Source: Aureimonas endophytica (GTDB lineage Bacteria > Pseudomonadota > Alphaproteobacteria > Rhizobiales > Rhizobiaceae). From it: a stretch of 64,000 nucleotides of DNA. Of this stretch, positions 27,764-36,299 are shown one piece after another (the first letter of the stretch is position 1; every line of letters begins with the position of its first letter). The position numbers and the translations under genes were made by a program. Under the pieces are notes generated by a model. The model was not told where the DNA came from, ran no database searches, and saw nothing but the letters and a program-made list of their open reading frames with translations. The stretch lies in the NCBI RefSeq assembly GCF_014642635.1, contig NZ_BMIQ01000001.1:1206325-1270324 (forward strand), read 5' to 3'.

Positions 27764-28522
27764 ATGATCACCGATCCGCTTTTCTACGCCCTCGCCATTC
27801 CGGCGGTGATTCTCGTCGGCCTGTCGAAGGGCGGCTTCGGCGGCTCGATCTCGATGATCGGCGTGCCGCTGATGGCGCTGGCGATCTCGCCGGTGGCGGC
27901 CGCCGGCATCATGCTGCCGATCCTGATCCTGATGGACATCGTCGCGCTCGTCGCCTGGCGCGGCGTCTACGACGCCCGCGTGCTGCGGCTGATCCTGCCG
28001 GCCTCGCTCCTCGGCATCGCGCTCGGCTACGCGACCTCGGCTTCGATCCCGGAGGCGGGCGTCCGCCTCACCATGGGGCTCCTCTGCCTGATCTTCGCGG
28101 TGCAGTGGTTCTTCTCGGGCCGGCACAAGACGGTGCCCGCCGAGGCGAGCCGGCCGATGGGCGTCTTCTGGGGGGCGGTGGCCGGCTTCACCAGCTTCGT
28201 CAGCCATTCGGGCGGACCGCCCTTCCAAGTCTATGTGATGCCGCTGAAGCTCGATCCCGCCGTCTTCGCGGGCACGACGGTGATCTTCTTCGCCGTCACC
28301 AATTTCGTGAAGCTGATCCCCTACTTCCTCCTCGGCCAGTTCTCGGCGGAGAATCTCGCGACCTCGGCGATGCTCCTGCCGCTGGCGCCGATCGCCACGG
28401 TGGTCGGGGTCTGGCTGGTGAAGCGCACCGAACGGGAGAAGTTCTACCTCATCACCTATTCGCTGCTGATCCCGGTCGGGATCAAGCTCGTCTATGACGG
28501 CTTGCGCGGCTGGATGTTCTGA
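27764..28522 (+). CDS. TauE/SafE family membrane permease
   Basis: The 252-aa integral membrane protein has about eight hydrophobic helices. It contains the TauE/SafE motifs VGLSKGGFGGSISMIGVPLM (about 14-33) and FTSFVSHSGGPPFQVYVMPL (about 141-160). The family moves sulfite, sulfoacetate and other organic or inorganic anions out of or into the cell. No sulfur gene lies nearby, so the substrate is unknown. ATG 27764 begins MITDPLFYALAIP; the longer frame upstream runs antisense to the ThiE-like gene. Confidence 0.9.
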   Translation: MITDPLFYALAIPAVILVGLSKGGFGGSISMIGVPLMALAISPVAAAGIMLPILILMDIVALVAWRGVYDARVLRLILPASLLGIALGYATSASIPEAGVRLTMGLLCLIFAVQWFFSGRHKTVPAEASRPMGVFWGAVAGFTSFVSHSGGPPFQVYVMPLKLDPAVFAGTTVIFFAVTNFVKLIPYFLLGQFSAENLATSAMLLPLAPIATVVGVWLVKRTEREKFYLITYSLLIPVGIKLVYDGLRGWMF

Positions 28523-28596
28523 AAAATCTTTCCTTGGCCGGCGGCCGAGGACCGGGCGCGGGCCATGCCGCACCCGGTCCCCGCCGGGATTTCGCG

Positions 28597-28770
28597 TCAG
28601 TGCCTGCTGTTGCGCAGTCTCTCCATCTCGTCCTTCAGCAGCAGCTTGCGCCGCTTCATGTCACGGATTTCCACATCGCTCATGGCCGGGCTGAGGATAG
28701 CGGCTTCGAGTTCGGCTTCGATCGCCGCGTGCTTCTGCTGCAGCGTGGCCAGATGCCCATCCAAAGACAT
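28597..28770 (-). CDS. YdcH-like DUF465 small protein
   Basis: This 57-aa protein begins MSLDGHLATLQQKHAAIEAE and contains the DUF465 core IRDMKRRKLLLKDEMERL. It is a charged helical hairpin of unknown role, widespread in Proteobacteria. ATG 28770 is preceded by AAAGGAGCGATC, a strong ribosome binding site. A second DUF465 gene is divergent at 28984. Confidence 0.88.
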   Translation of the reverse strand: MSLDGHLATLQQKHAAIEAELEAAILSPAMSDVEIRDMKRRKLLLKDEMERLRNSRH

Positions 28771-28983
28771 GATCGCTCCTTTCGATCTGTTGGGGTGATG
28801 AGGCCCGTCCTTGCCTCAACTCCACTCACGGACCTCACGTGACGAGGCTGTCATAAAAGCGCGCGTCCGTCGACAGGTTGCAAAAGCTTTCGGTTCCCCT
28901 AGCGCGAGCGGACTGCTAATCGATCACGAACATTTTGAAGAGTCGGCCGCCCGGCCGTCGACGAGGAGGCCGAAGGGAAACGA

Positions 28984-29187
28984 ATGGCCGATCAGGAACA
29001 GGCGGCGCTCCGCATGCTCGCCGCTCGTCTGCGCCAGGAACATGCCGACTACGACGCCGCGATCAACGCGATGGAGAAGGTCGGCTGCGATCGCCTCCAG
29101 GTCCAGCGCATGAAGAAGAAGAAGCTGCAGGTGAAGGACCGCCTGCAGGATGTCGAGGACCAGATCGTGCCGGACATCATCGCATGA
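28984..29187 (+). CDS. YdcH-like DUF465 small protein, second copy
   Basis: The 67-aa product contains [16 protein letters not shown] and [20 protein letters not shown], the same helix-turn-helix-shaped DUF465 hairpin as the divergent gene at 28597-28770, with about one third identical residues in the core. Its stop overlaps the purE start by four bases (ATGA), so it leads the DUF465-purE-purK transcription unit. Function is unknown. The upstream AGGAGGCCGAAGGG supplies the ribosome binding site. Confidence 0.88.
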   Translation: MADQEQAALRMLAARLRQEHADYDAAINAMEKVGCDRLQVQRMKKKKLQVKDRLQDVEDQIVPDIIA

Positions 29188-29687
29188 GCGGCGACCGACG
29201 CGACGTCGCGGTGGTGATGGGCAGCCAGTCCGACTGGGCCACCATGAAGAACGCGGCCGACATGCTGGAAGGGCTCGGCGTTTCCCACCGCGCGCTGATC
29301 GTCTCCGCCCATCGCACGCCCGAGCGGCTGTTCGAGTTCGGCCGCGGCGCGAAGGCCGCCGGCTATCGCGTCATCATCGCCGGGGCCGGCGGCGCGGCCC
29401 ATCTGCCCGGCATGCTCGCCTCGCTGACGCCGCTGCCGGTCTTCGGCGTGCCGGTCGAATCGAAGGCGCTGTCCGGCGAGGACAGCCTTCTCTCCATCGT
29501 GCAGATGCCGGCCGGCATCCCGGTCGGCACCCTGGCGATCGGCCGGGCCGGCGCGGTGAACGCCGCCCTTCTCGCCGCCAGCGTCCTCGCGCTCTCGGAC
29601 GAGGTGCTGGCCGAACGGCTGGAGGCGCATCGCCGCGCGCAGACGGAAGCCGTCGCGCTGGCGCCCGCGCCGGAGACGGCCGGATGA
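29184..29687 (+). CDS. purE: N5-CAIR mutase PurE
   Basis: The 167-aa class-I PurE has the nucleotide-phosphate motif [12 protein letters not shown] (about 10-21), [12 protein letters not shown] (about 42-53) and the [15 protein letters not shown] loop (about 67-81). It interconverts N5-carboxyaminoimidazole ribonucleotide and CAIR in purine synthesis. Both ends overlap neighbours by four bases (ATGA), tying it to DUF465 upstream and purK downstream. A slightly longer C-terminal tail follows the usual end. Confidence 0.95.
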   Translation: MSGDRRDVAVVMGSQSDWATMKNAADMLEGLGVSHRALIVSAHRTPERLFEFGRGAKAAGYRVIIAGAGGAAHLPGMLASLTPLPVFGVPVESKALSGEDSLLSIVQMPAGIPVGTLAIGRAGAVNAALLAASVLALSDEVLAERLEAHRRAQTEAVALAPAPETAG

Positions 29688-30757
29688 CCCCGCTGCCGTT
29701 GAACGCCGCGATCGGCATCGTCGGCGGCGGCCAGCTCGGGCGCATGCTGGCGCTCAGCGCGGCGCGGCTCGGCTATCGCATCGTCGTGCTCGATCCGAAT
29801 CGGCACTGCGCCGCGGCGCAGGTCGCCAACGAGATCATCGTCGGCGCCTATGACGATGCCGGGGCGCTGGCCGAGCTCGCCTCCCGCGTCGCGGTCGTCA
29901 CCTACGAGTTCGAGAATGTCGCCGTCGACCCGATGCGCCGCATCGCGGAGACCGTGCCGGTCCTTCCCCCGCCTCATGCCCTCGAAGTGTCGCAGGACCG
30001 CGTGGTGGAGAAGGCCTTCCTCAACGGCATCGGCGTCGCCACCGCCGAATGGCGGGCGGTGGACGACGTGCAGGAGCTCGACCACGCCTTCCAGGATCTC
30101 GGCGGCGACTGCATCCTGAAGACGCGGCGCTTCGGCTATGACGGCAAGGGCCAGGCGACGATCCGCCAGCGCAGCCCGCATGCGGAGGCCTTCGCCAGCC
30201 TCGGCGGCGTGTCCTCGATCCTGGAAAAGAAAGTGCCCTTCGACTTCGAGCTCTCGGTCGTCGCGGCGCGCGGCGCGGACGGCGCGATCGCCGCCTTCGA
30301 TCCGGCCGAGAACGTCCATTCGCTCGGCATCCTGCGGACCTCCACCGTGCCGGGGCGGATCACGCCGGAACTCGCCCACGCGGCCCAGGCCGTGGCCGCC
30401 CGCATCCTCGAACATCTCGACTATGTCGGCGTCATCGGCGTTGAGTTCTTCGCGACCGATGGCGGGCTGGTGGTCAACGAGATCGCGCCGCGCGTCCACA
30501 ATTCCGGCCATTGGACGGAGGCCGCCTGCACCGTCTCGCAGTTCGAGCAGCATATCCGCGCCGTCGCCGGGCGCCCGCTCGGCTCGCCCGCCCGCCATGC
30601 CGACTGCGTGATGGAGAACCTGATCGGGGCGGAGATCGAGCAGGCGCTGGATCGGCTCGCCGAGCCGGACACGGTGGTCCATGTCTATGGCAAGGGCGAC
30701 GCCAAGCCCGGCCGGAAGATGGGCCACGTGACCCGTTTGCACCGCCGGGATCGTTGA
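29684..30757 (+). CDS. purK: N5-CAIR synthetase PurK
   Basis: This ATP-grasp enzyme has 357 aa and makes N5-CAIR from AIR, ATP and bicarbonate, the substrate of PurE. It shows [20 protein letters not shown] (about 10-29), the ATP-grasp lysine segment [15 protein letters not shown] (about 145-159) and the metal-binding [13 protein letters not shown] (about 266-278). The start overlaps the purE stop (ATGA). A TTGACA hexamer overlaps its own stop codon and may serve rpmJ. Confidence 0.95.
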   Translation: MTPLPLNAAIGIVGGGQLGRMLALSAARLGYRIVVLDPNRHCAAAQVANEIIVGAYDDAGALAELASRVAVVTYEFENVAVDPMRRIAETVPVLPPPHALEVSQDRVVEKAFLNGIGVATAEWRAVDDVQELDHAFQDLGGDCILKTRRFGYDGKGQATIRQRSPHAEAFASLGGVSSILEKKVPFDFELSVVAARGADGAIAAFDPAENVHSLGILRTSTVPGRITPELAHAAQAVAARILEHLDYVGVIGVEFFATDGGLVVNEIAPRVHNSGHWTEAACTVSQFEQHIRAVAGRPLGSPARHADCVMENLIGAEIEQALDRLAEPDTVVHVYGKGDAKPGRKMGHVTRLHRRDR

Positions 30758-30869
30758 CAAAACGACACCCTGGCTTTACCAAGCCGTCACATAAGGCGCG
30801 CCAGAGATGGCGCGCTTTTCGTTGGACGGCGAGCCCTCCGGGCCGAGCCGGAGAAAGGACGCAAGGTCG

Positions 30870-30995
30870 ATGAAGATCAAGAACTCGCTAAAGACCCTCA
30901 AGGGCCGTCATCGCGCCAACCGCATGGTTCGCCGCAAGGGCCGCATCTACATCATCAACAAGGAGGCCCCGCGCTTCAAGGCGCGTCAGGGCTGA
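30870..30995 (+). CDS. rpmJ: 50S ribosomal protein L36
   Basis: The 41-aa protein begins [20 protein letters not shown] and continues [20 protein letters not shown]. This is the cysteine-poor YkgO-type L36 found in alphaproteobacteria, lacking the zinc ligands of the canonical form. ATG 30870 is preceded by GAAAGGACGCAAGG. A possible promoter (TTGACA at 30754-30759 with a weak TACCAA at 30777-30782, 17-base spacing) lies at the end of purK. Confidence 0.95.
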   Translation: MKIKNSLKTLKGRHRANRMVRRKGRIYIINKEAPRFKARQG

Positions 30996-31075
30996 GCGGT
31001 CCGGCCGCCGATTCGGGCGGCCGATCACGCGATTTTCGATTTGTCGGGCGCGCGGCGGGACCTTAAGGTTTCCGG

Positions 31076-31741
31076 ATGCGCGCCCTTCTTTTTTGCCTGC
31101 CTCTCCTCCTTCTCGCCGCCGTGCCGCCGGCACCGGCGCAGACGGGTGCGAATTCTCCCGCCGAGCCGGCCCTCCCGCGCGGCGCGGGTCCGTCCGGCGG
31201 CGGGCGCGGCGCGCCATCGGGCGAGACGCCGCTGAAGGCGCCGGAGGAGCCCGGCGCGCAGGCGCGGCGGCTCGACGCGCTCTTCGCCGAATTGAAGCAG
31301 GAAGCCTCCGCCACCAAGGCCGCCGCCATCGCCGAGAAGATCAATGCCGAATGGGGCCGGAGCGGCAGCGCGACGGTCGATCTCCTGGTGCAGCGCGCGA
31401 CGCTCGCTATGGCGAAGCAGGACGGCGCGGCGGCGCTCGACTTCCTCGATCAGGCCCTCGTGCTCGACCCGGATTATGCCGAGGCCTGGAACCGCCGCGC
31501 GACGCTGAACTACACGAACGACGATTACGGCAAGTCGCTGGACGACATCCGCCAGACCCTGCGGCTGGAGCCGCGCCATTACGGCGCGCTGATGGGCTTC
31601 GGGGCGATTCTGGAGGAGACCGACCGCAAGCCCCAGGCGCTCCAGACCTATCTGAAGGTTCTTGAGCTCTATCCGACGCTGAAGCCCGCCCAGGACGCCG
31701 TGGCACGGCTGTCGGACGAATTGGCGGGACAGGCGCTGTAG
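31076..31741 (+). CDS. Secreted TPR protein
   Basis: The 221-aa product has a signal peptide (MRALLFCLPLLLLAAVPPAP, cleavage near APA-QT). A Gly/Pro-rich linker follows, then TPR repeats in the second half, including ALDFLDQALVLDPDYAEAWN and SLDDIRQTLRLEPRHYGALM. It is probably periplasmic and acts as a protein-protein scaffold; the partner is unknown. The ATG lies 80 bp after rpmJ. A bidirectional terminator follows. Confidence 0.85.
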   Translation: MRALLFCLPLLLLAAVPPAPAQTGANSPAEPALPRGAGPSGGGRGAPSGETPLKAPEEPGAQARRLDALFAELKQEASATKAAAIAEKINAEWGRSGSATVDLLVQRATLAMAKQDGAAALDFLDQALVLDPDYAEAWNRRATLNYTNDDYGKSLDDIRQTLRLEPRHYGALMGFGAILEETDRKPQALQTYLKVLELYPTLKPAQDAVARLSDELAGQAL

Positions 31742-31785
31742 GGGGAGCCAAGCCCCCGAGAGCGCCGGCAAGGCACCGAAACGAA

Positions 31786-31809
31786 GAAGGCCGCCCGGAG
31801 GCGGCCTTC
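31786..31809. terminator. Bidirectional terminator between TPR gene and pyk
   Basis: A 10-bp perfect stem (GAAGGCCGCC / GGCGGCCTTC) with a 4-base loop lies between two converging genes. Flanking bases are only moderately T-rich on each strand. Confidence 0.65.
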
Positions 31810-31834
31810 GCATTCGCTTGATGAGGAAAGGCGC

Positions 31835-33271
31835 TCAGACCGCCGAGAGGCCGTCCGAGCCGATATGCGCGATGCGCAGCATGTTGGTCGAGCCGGGGAT
31901 CTTCAGCGGCACGCCGGCGATGATGATCACGCGGTCGCCGGCATGGGCGAAGCCCTCCTCCACCGCGACGCGGCAGGCGGTGTCGATCATCGCGTCGATC
32001 GATTCCTCGTCCTTGGTGATGACGCAGTGGAGACCCCAGACCACCGACAGGCGGCGGGCGGTGTTGATGACCGGCGACAGCGCCAGGATCGGCAGCTGCG
32101 GGCGCTCGCGCGCCGTGCGCAGGCCCGTCGTGCCCGTCGCGGTATAGGCGACGATCGTCGCGACCTTCAGCGTCTCGGACATCTGCCGCGCGGCGAGCGA
32201 CACGGCGTCGGCCCCGGTCGGCTCCGGCGCCGGCCGCTGGGCGAAGATGATGCCCGGATAGACCGGATCGCGCTCGGTCGCCTCGGCGATGCGACTCATC
32301 ATCGAGACCGCCTCGATCGGATACTGGCCGGCCGCCGATTCGGCCGACAGCATGATCGCGTCGGCGCCCTCGTAGACGGCGATGGAGACGTCGGAGACCT
32401 CGGCGCGGGTCGGCACCGGCGCGGTGATCATCGATTCCAGCATCTGCGTCGCGACCACCACCGGCTTGCCAGCCTTGCGCGCGGCGCGGGTGATACGCTT
32501 CTGAATGCCCGGCACCTTTTCCAGCGGCATCTCGACGCCGAGATCGCCGCGCGCCACCATCAGCGCGTCGGACAGCTCGATGATCTCGTCGAGACGCTCG
32601 ACCGCCTGCGGCTTCTCGATCTTGGACATGAGGCCGACGCGGCCGCGCGCCACCTTGCGCGCTTCCGCCAGATCCTCGGGGCGCTGGATGAAGGACAGCG
32701 CCACCCAGTCGACCTCGGCCTCAAGCACCGCGTCGAGATCGCGCCGGTCCTTCTCGGTCAGGGCGCCGGTGCCGATCGTCGTATCCGGCAGGCTGACGCC
32801 CTTGCGGTTGGAGATCTTGTTGCCGGCGACGACGCGGCATTTCACGCGCTTGCCATCGGCCTCGATGGCGATGAGCTGGAGCTTGCCGTCGTCGATCAAG
32901 AGGCGATGGCCCGCTTCGACGGCTTCCAGGATCTCGGGATGGGGCAGATGGACGCGCGTCGCGTCGCCCGGCTCCGGATTGTTGTCGAGCGTGAATTCCT
33001 GCCCGACCTCGAGCGACACGGCAGTGTCGTGGAAGGTGCCGACGCGCAGCTTCGGCCCCTGGAGATCGGCCAGGATGCCGATCGGCCGGCCGACCTCGGC
33101 CTCGACAGAGCGGATGCGCCGCACCAGCTCGCGCATCAGGTCATGGTCGGTATGGCTCATATTGATGCGGAACACGTCCGCGCCCGCCTCGTGCAGGCTG
33201 CGGATCATCCGCTCCTCGGAGGAAGCGGGTCCGAGCGTCGCGAGAATCTTGACCCGTCGGTTGCGTCTCAT
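31835..33271 (-). CDS. pyk: Pyruvate kinase
   Basis: The 478-aa glycolytic enzyme converts PEP and ADP to pyruvate and ATP. It opens RRVKILATLGPASSEERMIR and has FRINMSHTDHD, the B-domain region NKISNRKGVSLPDT, the active-site helix LMSKIEKPQAVERLDEIIEL, then VARGDLGVEMP and KPVVVATQMLESMI. Length is normal. The start overlaps the stop of the DUF1036 gene by four bases, so the pair is one transcript, an arrangement common in rhizobia. Confidence 0.96.
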   Translation of the reverse strand: MRRNRRVKILATLGPASSEERMIRSLHEAGADVFRINMSHTDHDLMRELVRRIRSVEAEVGRPIGILADLQGPKLRVGTFHDTAVSLEVGQEFTLDNNPEPGDATRVHLPHPEILEAVEAGHRLLIDDGKLQLIAIEADGKRVKCRVVAGNKISNRKGVSLPDTTIGTGALTEKDRRDLDAVLEAEVDWVALSFIQRPEDLAEARKVARGRVGLMSKIEKPQAVERLDEIIELSDALMVARGDLGVEMPLEKVPGIQKRITRAARKAGKPVVVATQMLESMITAPVPTRAEVSDVSIAVYEGADAIMLSAESAAGQYPIEAVSMMSRIAEATERDPVYPGIIFAQRPAPEPTGADAVSLAARQMSETLKVATIVAYTATGTTGLRTARERPQLPILALSPVINTARRLSVVWGLHCVITKDEESIDAMIDTACRVAVEEGFAHAGDRVIIIAGVPLKIPGSTNMLRIAHIGSDGLSAV

Positions 33272-33738
33272 GGGTTGGTCGCTTCTCCGCGGGGCGCCTC
33301 GGTGAGCTGCACCATCCAGCTCCCCTGTTCGCCCGTGTCGTATTCACGGAACCCTAATTTCTGAAAGCCGCGCGCGAAGCAATCCTTCACGTCGACGATC
33401 TTGAACTCTTTGTCGGCGACGCAGAAGTTCACGTTGCCGGCCCAGAGCCCGCGCCCGTCCTGATCCTCCGCATAGAGGTAGTAGTAGCGCGAGGCGAGCG
33501 GGCCCTCGATCACCGACTTGCAGGTGGTCGCGGGGATCTGCCACCAGCCCTCCGCCGTCCAGCCGCCCTCGGCGCGATAGCCGACGGCCACGCCCACCAG
33601 CGACTGCGTGCCGTTGCAGACGCGGAAATCCGCCCGGGCGCTGCCGGCGGTGAAAGGCGCGAGAGCCAGAAATCCGAGACAGGCAAGCGCCAGCGGCGCG
33701 CGGAAGCGACGCCAGCGGGCAAGCGTTCGTGGCAGCAT
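33268..33738 (-). CDS. DUF1036 secreted protein
   Basis: The 156-aa product has a signal peptide (hydrophobic ALACLGFLALAPFTAGSARA, cleavage near ARA-DF). The mature part is a DUF1036 domain with FRVCNGTQSLVGVAVGYRAE, GWWQIPATTC and NFCVADKEFKI, with four conserved cysteines that could form two disulfides. The function of DUF1036 is unknown. Coupling to pyk by ATGA overlap is visible. Confidence 0.85.
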   Translation of the reverse strand: MLPRTLARWRRFRAPLALACLGFLALAPFTAGSARADFRVCNGTQSLVGVAVGYRAEGGWTAEGWWQIPATTCKSVIEGPLASRYYYLYAEDQDGRGLWAGNVNFCVADKEFKIVDVKDCFARGFQKLGFREYDTGEQGSWMVQLTEAPRGEATNP

Positions 33739-33825
33739 CGATCGATCCTGAATTGGCAGGCGCGAACCTGGCGGTTCCCGCGAATTGTCCGCTTCGCCGC
33801 AATTTGTGTCAACGAAGGGGCGGGA

Positions 33826-34887
33826 TCAGCCGACCCAGCCGCGCAATTCCCGCCGGACCATGGCCTCGATCACGTCCATGCCCGGCTCGCTGTCGTTGAG
33901 ACAGGGAATATGCGAGAAGCGCTCGCCGCCATTGTGCAGGAAGCTTTCGGCCACCTGGCCGGCGATCTCCTCCAGCGTCTCCAGACAATCGGAGACAAAG
34001 CCCGGATTGAGCGCGGCGATTCGCTTGACGCCCTGTTTCGCCAGTTCCTCCACCGTCTTGTCCGTATAGGGCTGGAGCCATTCCTCCGGCCCGAATCGCG
34101 ACTGGAACGTGGTGAGGAGCCGGCCCTTCGGCCAGCCGAGCCGCTCTTCCAGGAGCCGCGAGGTCTTCTGGCAATGGCAGTGATAGGGATCGCCATTGCG
34201 GAAATAGCTTTGCGGAATGCCGTGATAGGAGGCGATCACCTTCTCGGGCTCGAAGTCGAGGCCGGCGAGATGCGTCTCGATCGAGCGGGCGAGCGCGTCG
34301 ATATAGACCGGCTCGTCGTGATAGGCCGGCACCGTGCGCAGCGCCGGCATCCAGCGCTTGGTCATCAGATGCTCGAAGGCCTTGTCGTTCACGGTCGCCG
34401 TGGTCGAGGCCGAATATTGCGGATAGAGCGGATAGACGAGGATGCGGTCGCAGCCGGCCTCCTGCAATCGGTCCAGCTTCTCGGCGATCGAGGGCGTGCC
34501 GTAGCGCATGCCCCATTCGACCATCACCTCTGCCTCGTCCGCCAAGCGTTCGGCCAGCTTCTCGCCCTGGGCGCGTGTGAAGGTGCGCAAGGGCGATTCG
34601 TTGCGCTCCCGGTTCCAGATGAGATCGTAGGCGCGGCCCGACTTCTTCGGCCGCGTGTTGAGGACGATGCCGTAGAGGATCGGATACCAGGCGGCGCGCG
34701 GCCATTCGATCACGCGGCGATCGGACAGGAACTCCTTCAGATAGCGCCGCATCGGCGCATAGGACGTGCCGTCGGGCGTGCCGAGATTGACGAGGAGGAC
34801 GCCGACCTTGCGCGCCTTCACGGGCGGGTGGCCGGCCGGCAGAGGTCCGACGGCACGGCCGTTCGAGGGCGGAGAATGCATGTTCAT
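33826..34887 (-). CDS. hemH: Ferrochelatase
   Basis: The 353-aa enzyme inserts ferrous iron into protoporphyrin IX at the membrane surface. It shows VGVLLVNLGTPDGTS (about 28-42), the metal-binding region SYHGIPQSYFRNGDPYHCHC (about 219-238) with the catalytic His in SYHGIP, the acidic side NPGFVSDCLETLEEI and a C-terminal IPCLNDSE. It is transcribed towards pyk. Adjacency to an Omp10-type lipoprotein gene is also known from Brucella and relatives. Confidence 0.95.
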   Translation of the reverse strand: MNMHSPPSNGRAVGPLPAGHPPVKARKVGVLLVNLGTPDGTSYAPMRRYLKEFLSDRRVIEWPRAAWYPILYGIVLNTRPKKSGRAYDLIWNRERNESPLRTFTRAQGEKLAERLADEAEVMVEWGMRYGTPSIAEKLDRLQEAGCDRILVYPLYPQYSASTTATVNDKAFEHLMTKRWMPALRTVPAYHDEPVYIDALARSIETHLAGLDFEPEKVIASYHGIPQSYFRNGDPYHCHCQKTSRLLEERLGWPKGRLLTTFQSRFGPEEWLQPYTDKTVEELAKQGVKRIAALNPGFVSDCLETLEEIAGQVAESFLHNGGERFSHIPCLNDSEPGMDVIEAMVRRELRGWVG

Positions 34888-35017
34888 GAAGACGCCTTAC
34901 GAGCGCGGAGACGGGCTGCTGGCGCTCATATAAGGGCAAAGCCCGGCCGTGGAATGGCTCCCATTCCGATCGAAGCCGCCCTAAGCCGGGAATCGCGCCG
35001 CGGCAAGGCGCGGCGCG

Positions 35018-35392
35018 TCAGCCGCGGCGGGTGAATTCGAAGCGGCTGCCGTTCGAGGAGGCGCAGGCGAGACGGTCGGGCTCGACCTGATTGCAATTGG
35101 CCGCGATCCGGGTGCCCCGCACCCGGGACGTATATTCGATCGTCACCTGGCCCGGTCCGAGCGGGCGATAGGTGCCTTCGGCGAGAACGGCGCCGGTGCC
35201 AGATTCCGTCGAGGTGAAGGTGCCGTTGGTGAAATTGGCGTTGTAGGCGACGGCGCCGCCGGTCGAGGCCCAGCTGCCCTCGATGCCGCGCGGGGCCGGC
35301 GGCGGCGCGACGGCGGCCGTCTGCTGCGTGGAGGCGCAACCGGCGAAAGCCGCCAGCGCGGACAGAAGGGCAACGATGGTCTTCCGGGACAT
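35018..35392 (-). CDS. omp10: Outer-membrane lipoprotein Omp10 homologue
   Basis: The 124-aa lipoprotein has a signal MSRKTIVALLSALAAFAG and lipidation cysteine C19. The mature domain contains GIEGSWASTGGAVAYNANF, LAEGTYRPLGPGQVTIEY and RVRGTRIAANCNQVEPDRLA. This matches the small beta-rich Brucella Omp10 in pattern and in its terminal SSNGSRFEFTRR. It sits in the outer membrane; its exact role is unclear. ATG 35392 gives a clean lipoprotein signal, while the longer open frame adds an Arg-rich stretch. Confidence 0.87.
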   Translation of the reverse strand: MSRKTIVALLSALAAFAGCASTQQTAAVAPPPAPRGIEGSWASTGGAVAYNANFTNGTFTSTESGTGAVLAEGTYRPLGPGQVTIEYTSRVRGTRIAANCNQVEPDRLACASSNGSRFEFTRRG

Positions 35393-35529
35393 GGGCCGAT
35401 CCTCGCCGTCGGGAAATCCTAGAGCTTGATGAAAATTGCTAGCGAAGCGGCGGCGTCCTGTCACCCGGCCGGCGGGGCGACGGATGGCGGACGCGACGGT
35501 CATCCACCAGAAATCGCTCGCCCGTCCCG

Positions 35530-35991
35530 TCAGGCGGGGGCGACCTCGCCGACCTTGGCCGGAAAGACGGAATGGATCGAGCTGATCGTCTCGACGCTGC
35601 GGATGCGCGAATCGGAAGTGAAGACGAACCAGCACATGGTGGTGCCGGTGACGAGCGTGCCGTTGCGCTCGTCGCGCCGCGTCCAGTTGTAGAGCGTCGC
35701 GGCCGACTCCTCCTCGACCACCAGACCGCGCTCCTCGTAGGAGATGTATTTCGCCCGCCGCATCAGCTCGCTGAGGAAGGACCGCGCCTCCACCTCGCCT
35801 GCCAGCCGGAAGTCACCTTCCAGCCGGTCGAACCAGGGCGCGTCGATCACCCCGGCATTCGAGCGGTTGGAGAAGACGAGACCCGGCGCGAAATGACGCG
35901 AGACGACGCCGATCCTGCCGGACATCAGGGCATCCAGCACTTCCCGCAGAACGATGCGCTTGCGATCGGCGTTGTCCACGGCGACGACCAT
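35530..35991 (-). CDS. SnoaL/NTF2-like protein
   Basis: The 153-aa protein has the NTF2-like pattern: an N-terminal helical RIVLREVLDALMSGRIGVVS, then FAPGLVFSN, AGEVEARSFLSELMRRAKYI and a beta-strand end LVTGTTMCWFVFTSDSRIRS. NTF2-like folds serve as small enzymes or binding domains, and no substrate can be named. I chose ATG 35991 (MVVAVDNADRKR) with GGGAAACGGA upstream; a GTG five codons earlier is possible. A perfect 16-bp palindrome lies 41 bases upstream. Confidence 0.7.
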   Translation of the reverse strand: MVVAVDNADRKRIVLREVLDALMSGRIGVVSRHFAPGLVFSNRSNAGVIDAPWFDRLEGDFRLAGEVEARSFLSELMRRAKYISYEERGLVVEEESAATLYNWTRRDERNGTLVTGTTMCWFVFTSDSRIRSVETISSIHSVFPAKVGEVAPA

Positions 35992-36031
35992 CGGTCCGTT
36001 TCCCACTGACTAACTCGGCGGGAAGGACAGT

Positions 36032-36047
36032 TAGGAGTCAACTCCTA
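36032..36047. promoter_or_regulatory. Palindromic operator candidate
   Basis: TAGGAGT-CA-ACTCCTA is a perfect inverted repeat (7-2-7) upstream of the SnoaL-like gene, and it contains a GANTC site (GAGTC). It could bind a dimeric repressor. Confidence 0.5.
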
Positions 36048-36256
36048 GTAACAAATGCTCACGAACGCGATCGGGCCTCGCCAAGCCTTTGAAGTTGCAC
36101 AAACTCCACCGGGGCGAGCAGAGATATGGGTCAAGAGACCGTCGCCGTTAAAAGCCGCCCCCGAAATAAGCCAACCAGGTCAGCGGTTTAGCAAATTTGC
36201 AGACCGTCTGGCTCGTGACCGAACGCAGGAATTGCGTCATTTCGACGCAAGAAAGG

Positions 36257-36285
36257 TCGGAGGCGGCGGCAAGCGCCGCCTCCGA
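36257..36285 (-). terminator. Intrinsic terminator of hss
   Basis: A 12-bp stem (TCGGAGGCGGCG / CGCCGCCTCCGA) with a 5-base loop lies 15 bp after the hss stop; on the minus strand it is followed by CCTTTCTTG. Confidence 0.65.
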
Positions 36286-36299
36286 AAGACCCGAACTCG

